Assembly (NCBI GenBank): GCA_910587955.1
Contig: CAJUNN010000009.1
Coordinates: 1-64,000 of the forward strand
Reading direction: 5' to 3'
Source: an uncultured Lachnospiraceae bacterium
GTDB lineage: Bacteria > Bacillota > Clostridia > Lachnospirales > Lachnospiraceae
Length of the DNA: 64,000 bases
Shown piece after piece: positions 26,116-34,978 of this stretch. The number at the start of each line of letters is the position of its first letter. Within the stretch, counting starts at the first letter, position 1. The position numbers were made by a program, and so were the translations under genes. Below the pieces are notes generated by a model. That model had not been told where the DNA came from. It ran no database searches and worked only from the letters and a program-made list of their open reading frames with translations.

Positions 26116-26143
26116 AGTATACCACAATCTTTTGATTTGTAAA
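26116..26143 (-). promoter_or_regulatory. Promoter of murA
   Basis: TTTACA (26138-26143) and TATACT (26116-26121) are separated by 16 bases on the minus strand, about 104 bp before the murA start and after the DUF3786 gene. Confidence 0.7.
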
Positions 26144-26162
26144 TACCTTATATTTCCGGTCT

Positions 26163-26801
26163 TTACAGCAGCCTACGGATAGAAAGCCCGGACTCCTCAG
26201 CCAGCCGCCGGAAAAGCTCCGACGCCGCACTGACCACGGTTTCCTCGTGAAGGAAATCCGTAATATCCGCATCAAACAAGATATTGGCCTGGGCGGGGAA
26301 CTCGTCGTCTCCGTCCCAAAAAATAATCTGCAGGGGCATGCAGTCAAACGCCCGGATCTGATACCCTACATCTCCCTGGGGAACCGGCTGTCCATTCAGG
26401 GCCCGGCATGCCTGCCGCAGCTCCTCCATGTGACCATCAAATTGTCTGGCCAAGGGCTCCAGAATGGTGCGGATATACGCCTGCTCAAAAGGCGCCGCCC
26501 GCTTTACCTGCCGGAAGGGAACAAACTCTCCCCGGACTTTTGCGCCCGGCTTGGAGTAGTAAAACAGATGATAAATCATCATTACGGCATGAAAGGGAAG
26601 CTCCCGCTCCGGCTGCGAAACCAGCGACAGCTTCCCGTTCTTTTTATCCAGACGGTACTCCTGATTAAAATAAGTAATATACCGGGCGTCTGCATCGCTC
26701 CGAAGTCCGAAACGCCGTTCCAGCTCCTCCTGATCAAGGCCCAGGTAAATCTCCCTCCATCTCTCGCAAAGGGCTTTATAATTTCCCGATGTACCTTCCA
26801 T
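26163..26801 (-). CDS. DUF3786 family protein
   Basis: The 212-residue soluble protein matches the DUF3786 pattern: an N-terminal helical part, then IRAFDCMPLQIIFWDGDDEF-like strands and ANILFDADITDFLHEET near the C terminus. Members are found in anaerobes, often near corrinoid or one-carbon genes, but their function is not established; here the neighbour is a sugar kinase. It begins 9 bp after the PfkB-kinase stop and is the last gene of the run. Confidence 0.8.
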   Translation of the reverse strand: MEGTSGNYKALCERWREIYLGLDQEELERRFGLRSDADARYITYFNQEYRLDKKNGKLSLVSQPERELPFHAVMMIYHLFYYSKPGAKVRGEFVPFRQVKRAAPFEQAYIRTILEPLARQFDGHMEELRQACRALNGQPVPQGDVGYQIRAFDCMPLQIIFWDGDDEFPAQANILFDADITDFLHEETVVSAASELFRRLAEESGLSIRRLL

Positions 26802-26810
26802 CCATACTCC

Positions 26811-27704
26811 TTACTCCTGAAAATCCAGAACCTCCTGCAGCATGGGAACCGCCTCGGCTGCCCCGGCTTTGCGTACAGCCAGGGAAGAGGCCTTGCTGGC
26901 CAGCTCCAGGGCTCTTTCACAGCTCTCTCCCCGCAGAACAGACGCCAGGAAATAACCGGAGAAGGTGTCTCCCGCTCCCGTAGTGTCTACCGCTTTGCAC
27001 GGATAAGATTTCTGCGTAATCAGCCGTCCCTCTTTCAGGACCATAGCCCCCCGGGTTCCAAGGGTCAGGATGATGCAGCATCCGGGCCAGCGCTTGGCAA
27101 GCGTCCGGCAGATGTCTTCCGGCTCTTTCTTCCCGGAGAGCTGGGTCCCTTCCGTCTCGTTTACGAAGAGATAATCCACATACTGAAATACGTCCGATTT
27201 CGCTAGCTCCTCCGACATGGGGGAAGGATTAAAAGCAATCTGAAGTCCCTGCTTCTTGCAGTACTCCATGGCGTATTCCACATTGCTGATCTCATTCTGG
27301 AAAACGGCGCAGTCTCCCTTTTCAAACCGGGCAGCCGCCTGATGGATAAAGTTCTTGTCAATCATGCCATTGGTTCCCGCCGTGAGCAGGATACAGTTCT
27401 CGCCGCTGGAAGCGTCTACCTGGATCAATGCCTGGCCGGTCATGGCTTCCTCGTCCACTTCAATCATATCCGTACAGACTCCGTTCTCCTCCAGAAAAGA
27501 AACCATATCTTTTCCGTCTTTTCCTACTTTTCCCACATGCCAGACTTTTGCGCCGCCCCGGCTGAGGGCGACGGACTGGTTGAATCCTTTTCCGCCGAAG
27601 TGAAGTTCCAGGCTCTTGGACGCCAGCGTCTCCCCCGGACGCAAAATATGCTCCACCTCATACCTGAAATCCAGATTCAATGAACCAAACGACAATACTT
27701 TCAC
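26811..27704 (-). CDS. PfkB-family carbohydrate kinase, ribokinase-like
   Basis: The 297-residue product has the ribokinase signatures GGKGFNQSVALSRGGAKV (near residue 40) and DTTGAGDTFSGYFLA (near 235), which hold the anion hole and catalytic Asp. It should phosphorylate a sugar or nucleoside with ATP; ribose is the best guess from overall similarity, but specificity is not assured. I chose the GTG at 27704, which gives the conserved VKVLSFGSLNLDF beginning. A TTG at 27752 overlapping the upstream stop would add 16 charged residues. Confidence 0.88.
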   Translation of the reverse strand: MKVLSFGSLNLDFRYEVEHILRPGETLASKSLELHFGGKGFNQSVALSRGGAKVWHVGKVGKDGKDMVSFLEENGVCTDMIEVDEEAMTGQALIQVDASSGENCILLTAGTNGMIDKNFIHQAAARFEKGDCAVFQNEISNVEYAMEYCKKQGLQIAFNPSPMSEELAKSDVFQYVDYLFVNETEGTQLSGKKEPEDICRTLAKRWPGCCIILTLGTRGAMVLKEGRLITQKSYPCKAVDTTGAGDTFSGYFLASVLRGESCERALELASKASSLAVRKAGAAEAVPMLQEVLDFQE

Positions 27705-27748
27705 AGCTGCACCCTTCCTTCCTTTCTCTGTCTCTTTTTCTTCTTGTA

Positions 27749-29365
27749 TCAAAGGTAACCCATGGGATTTACCTGTCTTCCGTTTACAATAATCTCAAAA
27801 TGCACATGGGGTCCGGTGCTCCAGCCGGTATTGCCGCTCAAAGCAATTTTCTGTCCCTGCTGCACACTCTGTCCCGCACTCACCAGAACCCGGCTCAAAT
27901 GCGCATATCTGGTCTGTTTCCCGTCCGGATGGCGTATGGTGACACAGTTTCCGTAGCTGGAGAACCAGCCCGCCTGTACGACGGTTCCGCCGCTGGAGGC
28001 CATTATCGCCGTACCGATAGGACAAGCCCAGTCAATTCCCTTGTGAACCGATCCCCATCTGGCTCCGAACCCGGAGGAAAGCCGTCCGCCCGACAGAGGT
28101 TTGATATAGGTAGGCGGCGTCATGGTTCCCCGCTCGATGATCTGCGGAATTGCCTCTGCCATTATGGTCTCGGCAATAATCTCCCGGCCTTCTTCCGCAT
28201 CGTTTCTTCTCGTAATCAGAGCTGTCACCTGGCGATGCCCCTGCTGGGCTTCCTGGCGCACCTCCGTCTCCGTGGTATACCAGGAATCATTATCAATATA
28301 CTGGGTTTCTGCAAAATAATCCTCTTCATAAGTGGACTCTTCCACGGACATTACCGACAGCTCCGGCTGGGGTACCGTGATAACAATCTCATCCCCAATC
28401 TGCAGGGTGGTTGTCTCCTCCAGGCCCTCGTTTAGGGCAAGAACTTCCCGCACTAAAAGGTCATGGCTGTTTGCAATCACGGACAGGCTGTCTCCCGGCT
28501 GCACCTCATAGACCTCGTTCTTCTCCGTATCCTTAGTTACCATGTCGATAGCTTCCGCCGTAGGCGTAATCTCGTCCTCGGAAACGTAGGCTTCCACAAT
28601 CTCCACCTGTTCACTGAAATACAGGTTCCGCAGTCCGTCTCCCTGCACTTCTTTGCTGTCTTCCTCCGGAGTTTCCTCCTGCTGCAGATCCGCTCCCGTG
28701 ACCGTCTTGGTGATAACCTCCTCCACCGACTGGGTCACGTCAAATTCTGCAATTCCCGCAGCCGCATTTCCAACCCGTATCCGGCTCTTCCCGGAATCCG
28801 CCGCTTCTTCCTCCGCCTCCTGTTTGGACATCTGTACCGTGTAGACATTCAGCTCCCGGTCTGCATTGGACACAATGCTGATCTGGAACTCATTGTTTGT
28901 GTCAAACCGATCCTTGGTGGCATACAGCACATCCATAACATCCTGATAGCTTCCCAGGGTAACGGTAAACTCATTCACTTTCAGCTGATAGGCTTTGTGT
29001 TTTGCCGTTTCCACTTCCTTGCGCAGTTCCTGGTAAATGGCATCCGTCAGCATCTCCGTATCCATGGTTGTGGCAAAAACCTTGGGGATTTTCTCCATGC
29101 TGTATTCCACATCCGCCAGCACCAGCCCTTCGGTCTCCCTGGAAATCCGGGCCCTGGCGTCCAGAAATGCCTGCTCCACCACATCCGGATTTTTAACGGA
29201 CCCAACCAGGCGCCCTTCCAACGTCACTTCATAATAACTGCTGCCGTTACCGAAGCCGTTTCCCACCAGCGGAACGCCTGCCAGCATACATCCGCATGTG
29301 ATTACCACTGCCTCAATAAATACCAGCTTTGACTTCTTATTAAAAAACAACTTCTTCCTGTTCAT
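27749..29365 (-). CDS. Secreted M23 peptidase with LysM and G5-like domains
   Basis: The 538-residue product has an N-terminal membrane anchor, an unassigned region, a G5-like segment (about 240-290), a LysM domain (EVQPGDSLSVIANSHDLL region) and a C-terminal LytM/M23 domain. Zinc ligands are His441 and Asp445 (HKGIDWA) and His522 (HVHFEI), so it should be an active endopeptidase on cell-wall peptides. LysM would hold it on peptidoglycan. It lies 38 bp after aroK. A role in wall remodelling during growth or sporulation is an inference. Confidence 0.9.
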   Translation of the reverse strand: MNRKKLFFNKKSKLVFIEAVVITCGCMLAGVPLVGNGFGNGSSYYEVTLEGRLVGSVKNPDVVEQAFLDARARISRETEGLVLADVEYSMEKIPKVFATTMDTEMLTDAIYQELRKEVETAKHKAYQLKVNEFTVTLGSYQDVMDVLYATKDRFDTNNEFQISIVSNADRELNVYTVQMSKQEAEEEAADSGKSRIRVGNAAAGIAEFDVTQSVEEVITKTVTGADLQQEETPEEDSKEVQGDGLRNLYFSEQVEIVEAYVSEDEITPTAEAIDMVTKDTEKNEVYEVQPGDSLSVIANSHDLLVREVLALNEGLEETTTLQIGDEIVITVPQPELSVMSVEESTYEEDYFAETQYIDNDSWYTTETEVRQEAQQGHRQVTALITRRNDAEEGREIIAETIMAEAIPQIIERGTMTPPTYIKPLSGGRLSSGFGARWGSVHKGIDWACPIGTAIMASSGGTVVQAGWFSSYGNCVTIRHPDGKQTRYAHLSRVLVSAGQSVQQGQKIALSGNTGWSTGPHVHFEIIVNGRQVNPMGYL

Positions 29366-29403
29366 GTTTCCTCGTTCATCTTGTAATATTTTCGTAACAA
29401 TTT

Positions 29404-29922
29404 CTATTCTAACAACAAATTCAGCGCTTGTAAAGTTTTTTCTAGGGTTTGTTCCACGTCAAGGCCATCCTCGTCCACCGTCACATGGGCATACTTTTCA
29501 TACAAAGTCCTCCGCTCCTCATACAATTCCCGCAGCGTCTGTCCCTCCCGCAGTACAACGCCCCGGCTTCGGATGTCTGTAAGGCGCGCCTTCACCGCCT
29601 CATAAGACAGGCGCAGATAGACTACGGTTCCGATTTCACACAGATGGGCCATAGCCTTTTTCCCGTAAACCACACTCCCTCCGGTGGCAATCACCGCACA
29701 TGCGGGATGTAATCCCATAGCCGCCCGCTCTTCCACGGCCAGAAATCCCTCTGCCCCTTTTTCCGCAATTATCTGACTCAAAAGACGGCCTTCTTTTTTC
29801 TGGATTACCAGATCCGCATCCACAAAATCCTTTCCAAGCACTTTCGCCAGAATCACTCCTATGGTACTTTTCCCGGCCCCGGGCATTCCGATTAATACAA
29901 TATTTTCCTTCTTTTCCCTCAT
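29404..29922 (-). CDS. aroK: Shikimate kinase
   Basis: This 172-residue P-loop enzyme phosphorylates shikimate in the chorismate pathway. It has GMPGAGKST (near residue 10), the DADLVIQ shikimate-site segment and GGSVVYG. The start at 29922 is chosen because it overlaps the preceding flavin-reductase stop as ATGA and begins at the expected place; an upstream reading adds 15 residues inside that gene. No other aro gene is nearby, so the grouping is not a pathway operon. Confidence 0.93.
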   Translation of the reverse strand: MREKKENIVLIGMPGAGKSTIGVILAKVLGKDFVDADLVIQKKEGRLLSQIIAEKGAEGFLAVEERAAMGLHPACAVIATGGSVVYGKKAMAHLCEIGTVVYLRLSYEAVKARLTDIRSRGVVLREGQTLRELYEERRTLYEKYAHVTVDEDGLDVEQTLEKTLQALNLLLE

Positions 29923-30500
29923 GATCTCTTCCGCTTCTTCTTTACGCTGTATCCGAAGCTCCCACACTGCTCTCCCAGCGTAAAATAGGAGCCGTGGGAA
30001 TAGGCCAGAAGCCCGGTCCGGTTCAGCTCAAACTTCCCATTGGGATTCAAATAGGCCTCGTCTGCATCCACGGCCAGAACTTCGGCCAGAAACATGTGAT
30101 GGGAACCAAGTTCCCGTATCTCCGTTACCCGGCACTCGATGTTTACCGGGCTCTCCTTGATCACAGGCGCATGCGAAAGCTTTCCTGCTTTCTCCGGGGT
30201 CAAATGAAGCAGGGAAAATTTATCCGTATCCCGGCCGGATTTCACCCCGCAGAAATCAGCCGCATAGGCCAGCTTCTCCGTAGTCAGATTGATAACAAAC
30301 TCTCCTGTCTCCCGGATTATCCCGTAGGAGTACCGCTCCGGGCGGACTGAGATGGATACCATAGCAGGGTCGGAACAAATTGTCCCGACCCATGCAACGG
30401 TAATAATATTTGCTTTCTCTCCCTCTCTTGCGCAGCTCACCATCACGGCCGGCAAAGGGTACAGCATATTGCCCGGCTTCCACTGCTGCTTTCCTGTCAT
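29919..30500 (-). CDS. Flavin reductase-like FMN-binding protein
   Basis: The 193-residue protein has the FMN-binding split-barrel fold, with the family segments ANIITVAWVGTICSDPAMVSISVRP and FVINLTTEKLA. Members reduce flavins with NAD(P)H or act as small flavoproteins; the partner is unknown. It lies 18 bp after the pyrophosphatase gene and overlaps aroK by 4 bp. The length is normal. Confidence 0.88.
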   Translation of the reverse strand: MTGKQQWKPGNMLYPLPAVMVSCAREGEKANIITVAWVGTICSDPAMVSISVRPERYSYGIIRETGEFVINLTTEKLAYAADFCGVKSGRDTDKFSLLHLTPEKAGKLSHAPVIKESPVNIECRVTEIRELGSHHMFLAEVLAVDADEAYLNPNGKFELNRTGLLAYSHGSYFTLGEQCGSFGYSVKKKRKRS

Positions 30501-30518
30501 AGTCTCTCTCCTTTGGCT

Positions 30519-32168
30519 CTACTGCTGAATCACGCTTACCAAGGCCGGAATCAGCTGTTTCTTCCGGGATACCAGGCCTTTCAGCTCATACGTATCACTC
30601 TCCTCCGAGAGCTGGAACGCTTCCCGCACCAGGCTGTCCGCATTCTGTCCGTAGCAGAGCAGCTCCGTAGTCTCCTTCACAATATTGGTCAGCATAAAGA
30701 AAATCATATTCAAGCCGATTTCCTTGTACGCAGTCTCCAGATACGGTAGAAGTTTCTCCCGGATCTCCCCCAGCTCAATGGTATTCATCGAATTGATCTG
30801 TCCCACCGCAAATTCGATTCCGTTTACGCTGAAACGCTTAAAATCCTGGTAAAAAATTTCTTTCGGCGTCCGGGCCCCCAGATTGCTGCCGGCCGAGAAC
30901 ATGTCGATGGCCAGTTCCTCAATCTCAATTCCGGCAATAGAGGACAGGTTCTCCGCCGCCGCTTTGTCTACGGCCGTGCAGGTGGGAGACCGGAACATAA
31001 GCGTATCGGAAATAATGGCAGAGCAGAGGAGCCCTGCAATTTTCCTGGGAATCTCCACGCCTTTTTCCTGATACATCTGATACATAATCGTCGCTGTACA
31101 GCCCAGAGGCTGATTGCGGAAAAATACCGGTGACATGGTTTCCAGGGAGCCAATCCGGTGATGATCGATGATCTCCAGAATTTCCGCATACTCAATGCCG
31201 TCCACTGCCTGGGATTCCTCGTTGTGATCTACCAGAATCAGTTTTTTGCGCTTCAGATTCAGCAGGTTCCGCCTGGAAATCATGCCCACATAGTTTTCTT
31301 CCTTGTCCACTATCGGGAAATCACGGTACCGCTTCTGTCCCATGATCTCTTTGATGTCCTCCGTCTTCTCACTGACGTTGAAAACCGTCAGATCCTTAGA
31401 CTTCATAAAATACTGGATGGGCATGCTCTGATTGATCAGTCTGGCCGCCGTAAAGGTATCGTGAGGCGTACTGATCACCACACATTGATGCTCCTCCGCC
31501 AGCTTCTTTATGGTCAGTGATACCTTCGCTCCCTCGCAGACGATGATGCAGCCTGCCCGCATCTCAATGGCGCAGAGCTGGGACTCATAGCGGTTTCCCA
31601 GAATCACCAAATCCCCTTCTTCAATATAATCTTCCATCAAGTCCGGGTTCGCTGCCGCAATCAGCACCTTCCCCCGGTTATAATAATCTTCGTCCGACCC
31701 GATCAGCATGGTTCCTTCCAGCGTATCCACAATGTTCCGGTACTGGGTATTGGCAGTAGAAAGAATCTTGCTGTCATACACATCCATATAGGAAGTGGCA
31801 ATATCACCGATGGTAATCAATCCCTCCAGCTTCCGCTCATTGGTAACCGGGAGCGTCACTACCCCAAGCTCCCGCATAAGATTCCACGCCTGTTTCAAAG
31901 AGAGATTTCCCCGGACACCTGCAGTCTTCCGAATCTCAATATCCTTCACCTGTGTCATAACATCCGCTACGTATACCGGAGCTTCTGCCTGAAAGAAGTT
32001 CAGCACGTACTGGGTTTCCTGATTCAGCTGCCCGGCCCGGGCTGCAATGTATCCGCCGCCCTCCAGATGATTCTTCAGATAGGCATAGGCCAATGCAGAA
32101 CAAATGGAATCCGTATCGGGATTTTTATGTCCGATGATATACACCGGTCTGGTCTTATCCTTTTCCAT
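30519..32168 (-). CDS. Manganese-dependent inorganic pyrophosphatase with CBS and DRTGG domains
   Basis: The 549-residue product is a family II pyrophosphatase. The catalytic domain starts with GHKNPDTDS (His14, Asp18, Asp20) and continues after an insert with the DHH motif (IIDHHRIGS). The insert holds two CBS domains around a DRTGG domain, as in nucleotide-regulated CBS-PPases that are inhibited by AMP/ADP and activated by diadenosine polyphosphates. The start at 32168 is chosen for its AAAGGAAG site. It leads an operon with flavin reductase and aroK. Confidence 0.95.
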   Translation of the reverse strand: MEKDKTRPVYIIGHKNPDTDSICSALAYAYLKNHLEGGGYIAARAGQLNQETQYVLNFFQAEAPVYVADVMTQVKDIEIRKTAGVRGNLSLKQAWNLMRELGVVTLPVTNERKLEGLITIGDIATSYMDVYDSKILSTANTQYRNIVDTLEGTMLIGSDEDYYNRGKVLIAAANPDLMEDYIEEGDLVILGNRYESQLCAIEMRAGCIIVCEGAKVSLTIKKLAEEHQCVVISTPHDTFTAARLINQSMPIQYFMKSKDLTVFNVSEKTEDIKEIMGQKRYRDFPIVDKEENYVGMISRRNLLNLKRKKLILVDHNEESQAVDGIEYAEILEIIDHHRIGSLETMSPVFFRNQPLGCTATIMYQMYQEKGVEIPRKIAGLLCSAIISDTLMFRSPTCTAVDKAAAENLSSIAGIEIEELAIDMFSAGSNLGARTPKEIFYQDFKRFSVNGIEFAVGQINSMNTIELGEIREKLLPYLETAYKEIGLNMIFFMLTNIVKETTELLCYGQNADSLVREAFQLSEESDTYELKGLVSRKKQLIPALVSVIQQ

Positions 32169-32203
32169 GTTTCTTCCTTTCAAAAACCTGATTTTCCAAA
32201 TTT

Positions 32204-32232
32204 ATTTTATCATTTCCCCATGTGCATTACAA
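32204..32232 (-). promoter_or_regulatory. Promoter of the pyrophosphatase operon
   Basis: TTGTAA (32227-32232) and TAAAAT (32204-32209) are 17 bases apart on the minus strand, about 36 bp before the start. Confidence 0.5.
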
Positions 32233-32373
32233 CTGTTTTTGTGCCGCGGGCGCTTGTTCCTTTTGGATAATTTGCCCTATTTTTTCTTTATCTTTTTTGT
32301 TCTTTTGTGCGGTTTTACAATAAGTTCAAACTTTATTCATATTTTGTTCACAATTACTTGTTATACTGAATTT

Positions 32374-32517
32374 ACGTTAAAGGAAAGAAACAATACCTTT
32401 TGAAAAATCACTTATTACGCATATAGATAAATTTTTTCATAATAGCCTCGGTGTACTTTGTACGCCGGGGCACTCCTCATTTACGCGAAAACTGCGAACC
32501 GGGCGGAGGCCGCCTCC
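32374..32517 (+). ncRNA. Candidate structured RNA between the pyrophosphatase operon and lepB
   Basis: This part of a 349-bp gene-free stretch holds a 12-bp hairpin (32448-32474, GCCTCGGTGTAC with GTACGCCGGGGC). On the plus strand all 12 pairs form, two as G-U; on the minus strand the same two positions become A-C mismatches. A CGC/GCG hairpin and a GGCGG/CCGCC hairpin follow, up to the lepB stop. An extended -10 (TGTTATACT, ending 32367) lies upstream. The strand-specific pairing supports a plus-strand RNA, but no terminator is visible and the class is not recognised. Confidence 0.45.
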
Positions 32518-33069
32518 CTACTGCATCATCCCCAGATGTACAAATACCCTCCCCACAATCTCTTCTTCTCTCACCGCACCGAAACTGCGGGAATCCATGG
32601 AATTCACCCGGTTATCGCCAAGTACAAAATAACAGCCCTGCGGCACCTCATAGGGAAATGTAATCTTGTCCGACACCGCCCGCGTCTCTCCCACAAGATA
32701 GCTATGCTCCTCCGGTACACCGTTGATTAGCAGCCTGCCGTCTCCGTCGATTTCTACCCGTTCTCCGGCAGAAGCCACGATCCGCTTTACATATTCCGGT
32801 TCTCCCTGCCGGCGGATGATCACCAGATCCTCCTTCTGGTAGGACTGATCCAGCCGGTAAAAAACTACCATTTCCCCGTCCCGCAGAGCCGGCTCCATAG
32901 AATGCCCGCTGACATAAGCAATACCAATCACATAGTGAAAGACAAGGTAAATCATAGCCGCCAGAACCACACACTCTGCCCAGAAGCGCTTCCATTCCCG
33001 CCGCCTCTGCACCTTATCTATTTTTTCCTCCAGAATCTCATTGGGAGTCTGTACTCTTGCCTTCTTCAT
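32518..33069 (-). CDS. lepB: Signal peptidase I
   Basis: The 183-residue enzyme removes signal peptides from secreted proteins outside the membrane. It has one N-terminal membrane helix (about 31-50), catalytic Ser57 in SGHSMEP, Lys95 in YVKRIVA, and the box E motif GDNRVNSMDSRSFG. This is the short Gram-positive SipS type. It follows a coiled-coil gene by 9 bp, suggesting co-transcription. The 3' end faces the candidate RNA. Confidence 0.96.
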   Translation of the reverse strand: MKKARVQTPNEILEEKIDKVQRRREWKRFWAECVVLAAMIYLVFHYVIGIAYVSGHSMEPALRDGEMVVFYRLDQSYQKEDLVIIRRQGEPEYVKRIVASAGERVEIDGDGRLLINGVPEEHSYLVGETRAVSDKITFPYEVPQGCYFVLGDNRVNSMDSRSFGAVREEEIVGRVFVHLGMMQ

Positions 33070-33078
33070 AACTCCGTC

Positions 33079-33783
33079 CTACTTTTCCTCAGATACCGTA
33101 TCCACTTTATTGCGTAGCAGCGTCATGCGCTCTATAAGCCGTTCCATCTCCTCGCGGATCATTACAAGCTCCCGGTTATGCTTCTCCCGTTCCTCCTGAT
33201 TCTTGGCCTCCTGTTCCCTGCGGATGCTGATCCGTGCCTCTGCCAGCTCCTCCTGCATAGCCTGGCGGGCTTCTTTCAGCTTTTTCTCTGTTTCTACGCG
33301 GACCAGTTCCACTTCCCGCTCTGCCCGGGCCTGTACGTTTTCTGCTTCTTCTGCCGCTTCCGAGCGGATCCTGCGGACCTCTTCTTCTGCCTGCCCCCGG
33401 GCCTTCTCTGTCTCTTCCTCTGCCCGGATGCGGATTTCTTCTAAATCCTGCTCAAACTTCCCGCGCGCCTCCTCCAAAAGCTGCTCCCGCTCCTGCTGCT
33501 CCCGGACACGGAATTCCTCCGCCTCCTCCTGGTACTGCTTTTTCATCTGCTTGAGCTGTCCCCGGGTCTGATCCCGCATCTGCTGCAGCCGGTTCTGGTA
33601 CAAAGTGTTCAGCTCCTGCATTTTAGCAAACACATCTTCCTTCTGGAAACCGAACAGACCGCTTCGAATCCGCATACGGCTCAGGAAATCATTGATCTCG
33701 GGAAATTCCACCGCCGCTGCTCCCGGTACAACTTCCGGCACCTCCAACGGTTTACTTTCATTTACATTATTCTCTGCACTCAT
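33079..33783 (-). CDS. Coiled-coil protein upstream of lepB
   Basis: The 234-residue soluble protein has a short acidic N terminus, a conserved-looking GLFGFQKEDVFAKMQELN segment (about 42-60), then an almost unbroken Glu/Arg/Gln-rich coiled coil to the end. The segment before the coil is reminiscent of DivIVA-type polarity proteins, but the match is too weak for a name. It is 9 bp upstream of lepB, so it may be a structural or divisome-associated protein made with the peptidase. Function unknown. Confidence 0.72.
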   Translation of the reverse strand: MSAENNVNESKPLEVPEVVPGAAAVEFPEINDFLSRMRIRSGLFGFQKEDVFAKMQELNTLYQNRLQQMRDQTRGQLKQMKKQYQEEAEEFRVREQQEREQLLEEARGKFEQDLEEIRIRAEEETEKARGQAEEEVRRIRSEAAEEAENVQARAEREVELVRVETEKKLKEARQAMQEELAEARISIRREQEAKNQEEREKHNRELVMIREEMERLIERMTLLRNKVDTVSEEK

Positions 33784-33879
33784 CTTTTGGTACCCCCTGA
33801 CTGTCTTATCGCAAGCGTTTTCTACATCATACCCCGGAATGGGCGTTTTTGCAACTGTTTCCGCATAGCGGCCCTTTCG

Positions 33880-34554
33880 TCAGCCCTTTTCCGCCGCTTC
33901 CTCGCCCCCGCAGATAGCCGGGGTAGAACCGTATCCCACCCCCAGTCTGGAAGCTCCCATGTCCACATATTTCTTCGCCGTCTCAAAATCACGGATTCCG
34001 CCGGAGGGCTTCACTTGAATTCTTCCACCGGAAGCTTCCAGCATAGCCCGCACCGCCTCTTCGCTGGCCCCGGACGCTCCGAAGCCGGTAGACGTTTTTA
34101 CAAAGTCTGCTCCCGCCTCTATGCAGATCTCCGTAGCTTTCTTTATTTCCTCTGCTGTGAGTTCGCAGCTCTCAAAGATCACTTTCACGCCTACACCGTA
34201 TTTTCCAGCCGCCTTTACAACTCCTTCAATGCCCTTTCGCACCTCATCCCATTTGCCGGAACGGGCATAGCCGTAATTCATGACCATATCGATCTCCGCC
34301 ACTCCCCTGGGCGCATAGAGTTCCGCCAGGGCAGCCTTTCCCTCCGCGCTGCTGTCCCCGTGGGGGAAATCCAGAACACAGCTCACCCGTGTATTGGTTC
34401 CTCTGCACATGGACACTGCCAGATCGATATCACAGGGCCGCACGCATACAGAATACACGTCATAGTCAATCCCCTGCCGGATGGCATCTCTCACCTCCTG
34501 CTCAGACATTCCCGGTTTGAGTACTGCATGATCAAAATAGCGGTTTATTTTCAT
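33880..34554 (-). CDS. deoC: Deoxyribose-phosphate aldolase
   Basis: DeoC splits 2-deoxyribose-5-phosphate to acetaldehyde and glyceraldehyde-3-phosphate, in deoxynucleoside catabolism. The 224-residue product has the Schiff-base lysine in FVKTSTGFGASGA and the SGGIRDFETA phosphate site. The start at 34554 is chosen for its GGAGAAG site and its normal beginning MKINRYFDHAVLKP; a longer reading has no ribosome site. No other deo gene is adjacent. Confidence 0.95.
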   Translation of the reverse strand: MKINRYFDHAVLKPGMSEQEVRDAIRQGIDYDVYSVCVRPCDIDLAVSMCRGTNTRVSCVLDFPHGDSSAEGKAALAELYAPRGVAEIDMVMNYGYARSGKWDEVRKGIEGVVKAAGKYGVGVKVIFESCELTAEEIKKATEICIEAGADFVKTSTGFGASGASEEAVRAMLEASGGRIQVKPSGGIRDFETAKKYVDMGASRLGVGYGSTPAICGGEEAAEKG

Positions 34555-34629
34555 GATCTTCTCCTCTCTGCTTTTTAAAGCAATCATACAATAAATGACT
34601 GCGAATGGCAATTACATCCTCCAATCCTG

Positions 34630-34658
34630 TTTACTTTCTCTTGAGAATTGGTTATACT
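34630..34658 (+). promoter_or_regulatory. Promoter of the 88-residue protein gene
   Basis: TTTACT (34630-34635) and TATACT (34653-34658) are 17 bases apart on the plus strand. Transcription would start a few bases before the GC-rich hairpin at 34671. Confidence 0.6.
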
Positions 34659-34670
34659 TAAAAACAAATT

Positions 34671-34691
34671 CCCCCGGCCAAAGGCCGGGGG
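34671..34691 (+). promoter_or_regulatory. GC-only hairpin at the 5' end of the 88-residue protein mRNA
   Basis: Perfect nine-base arms (cccccggcc / ggccggggg) with an AAA loop end six bases before the AAGGAGG ribosome site. No T tract follows, so it is not a terminator. It could protect the 5' end or affect translation. Confidence 0.65.
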
Positions 34692-34708
34692 CTCTAAGGA
34701 GGCTGTTT

Positions 34709-34975
34709 ATGTTCCGCTTATGGGCCAAAACCTTTCAAAACAACCGCATGCTGCGGGATATGACCGTATGCGACGACACGGAGGATACCCGCACCCACAA
34801 AATTTTCCGCGCTCTGGACCAGGTTTGTTCCGAATTTGATCTGGGAAAACCCATCTGGCTGGATTCCAATGTCCAGGAATTCAAACGCCACGCCAAGGTC
34901 CGCTTCTACAGCGACAGCTTCATCGAGGACATCGAATTTGACTACCTGGAGCTCCAGGTCATTGAAGAAGACTAA
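34709..34975 (+). CDS. Small conserved protein of unknown function, 88 residues
   Basis: The product starts MFRLWAKTFQNNRMLRDMTV and continues with DDTEDTRTHKIFRALDQVC, an alpha/beta pattern without membrane helix, signal peptide or known motif; the C terminus is very acidic. An AAGGAGG site seven bases upstream fixes the start at 34709. Similar small proteins occur in Lachnospiraceae as far as I recall, with no known role. It is one of few plus-strand genes and converges on the aminopeptidase gene with only three bases between the stop codons. Confidence 0.75.
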   Translation: MFRLWAKTFQNNRMLRDMTVCDDTEDTRTHKIFRALDQVCSEFDLGKPIWLDSNVQEFKRHAKVRFYSDSFIEDIEFDYLELQVIEED

Positions 34976-34978
34976 GCG

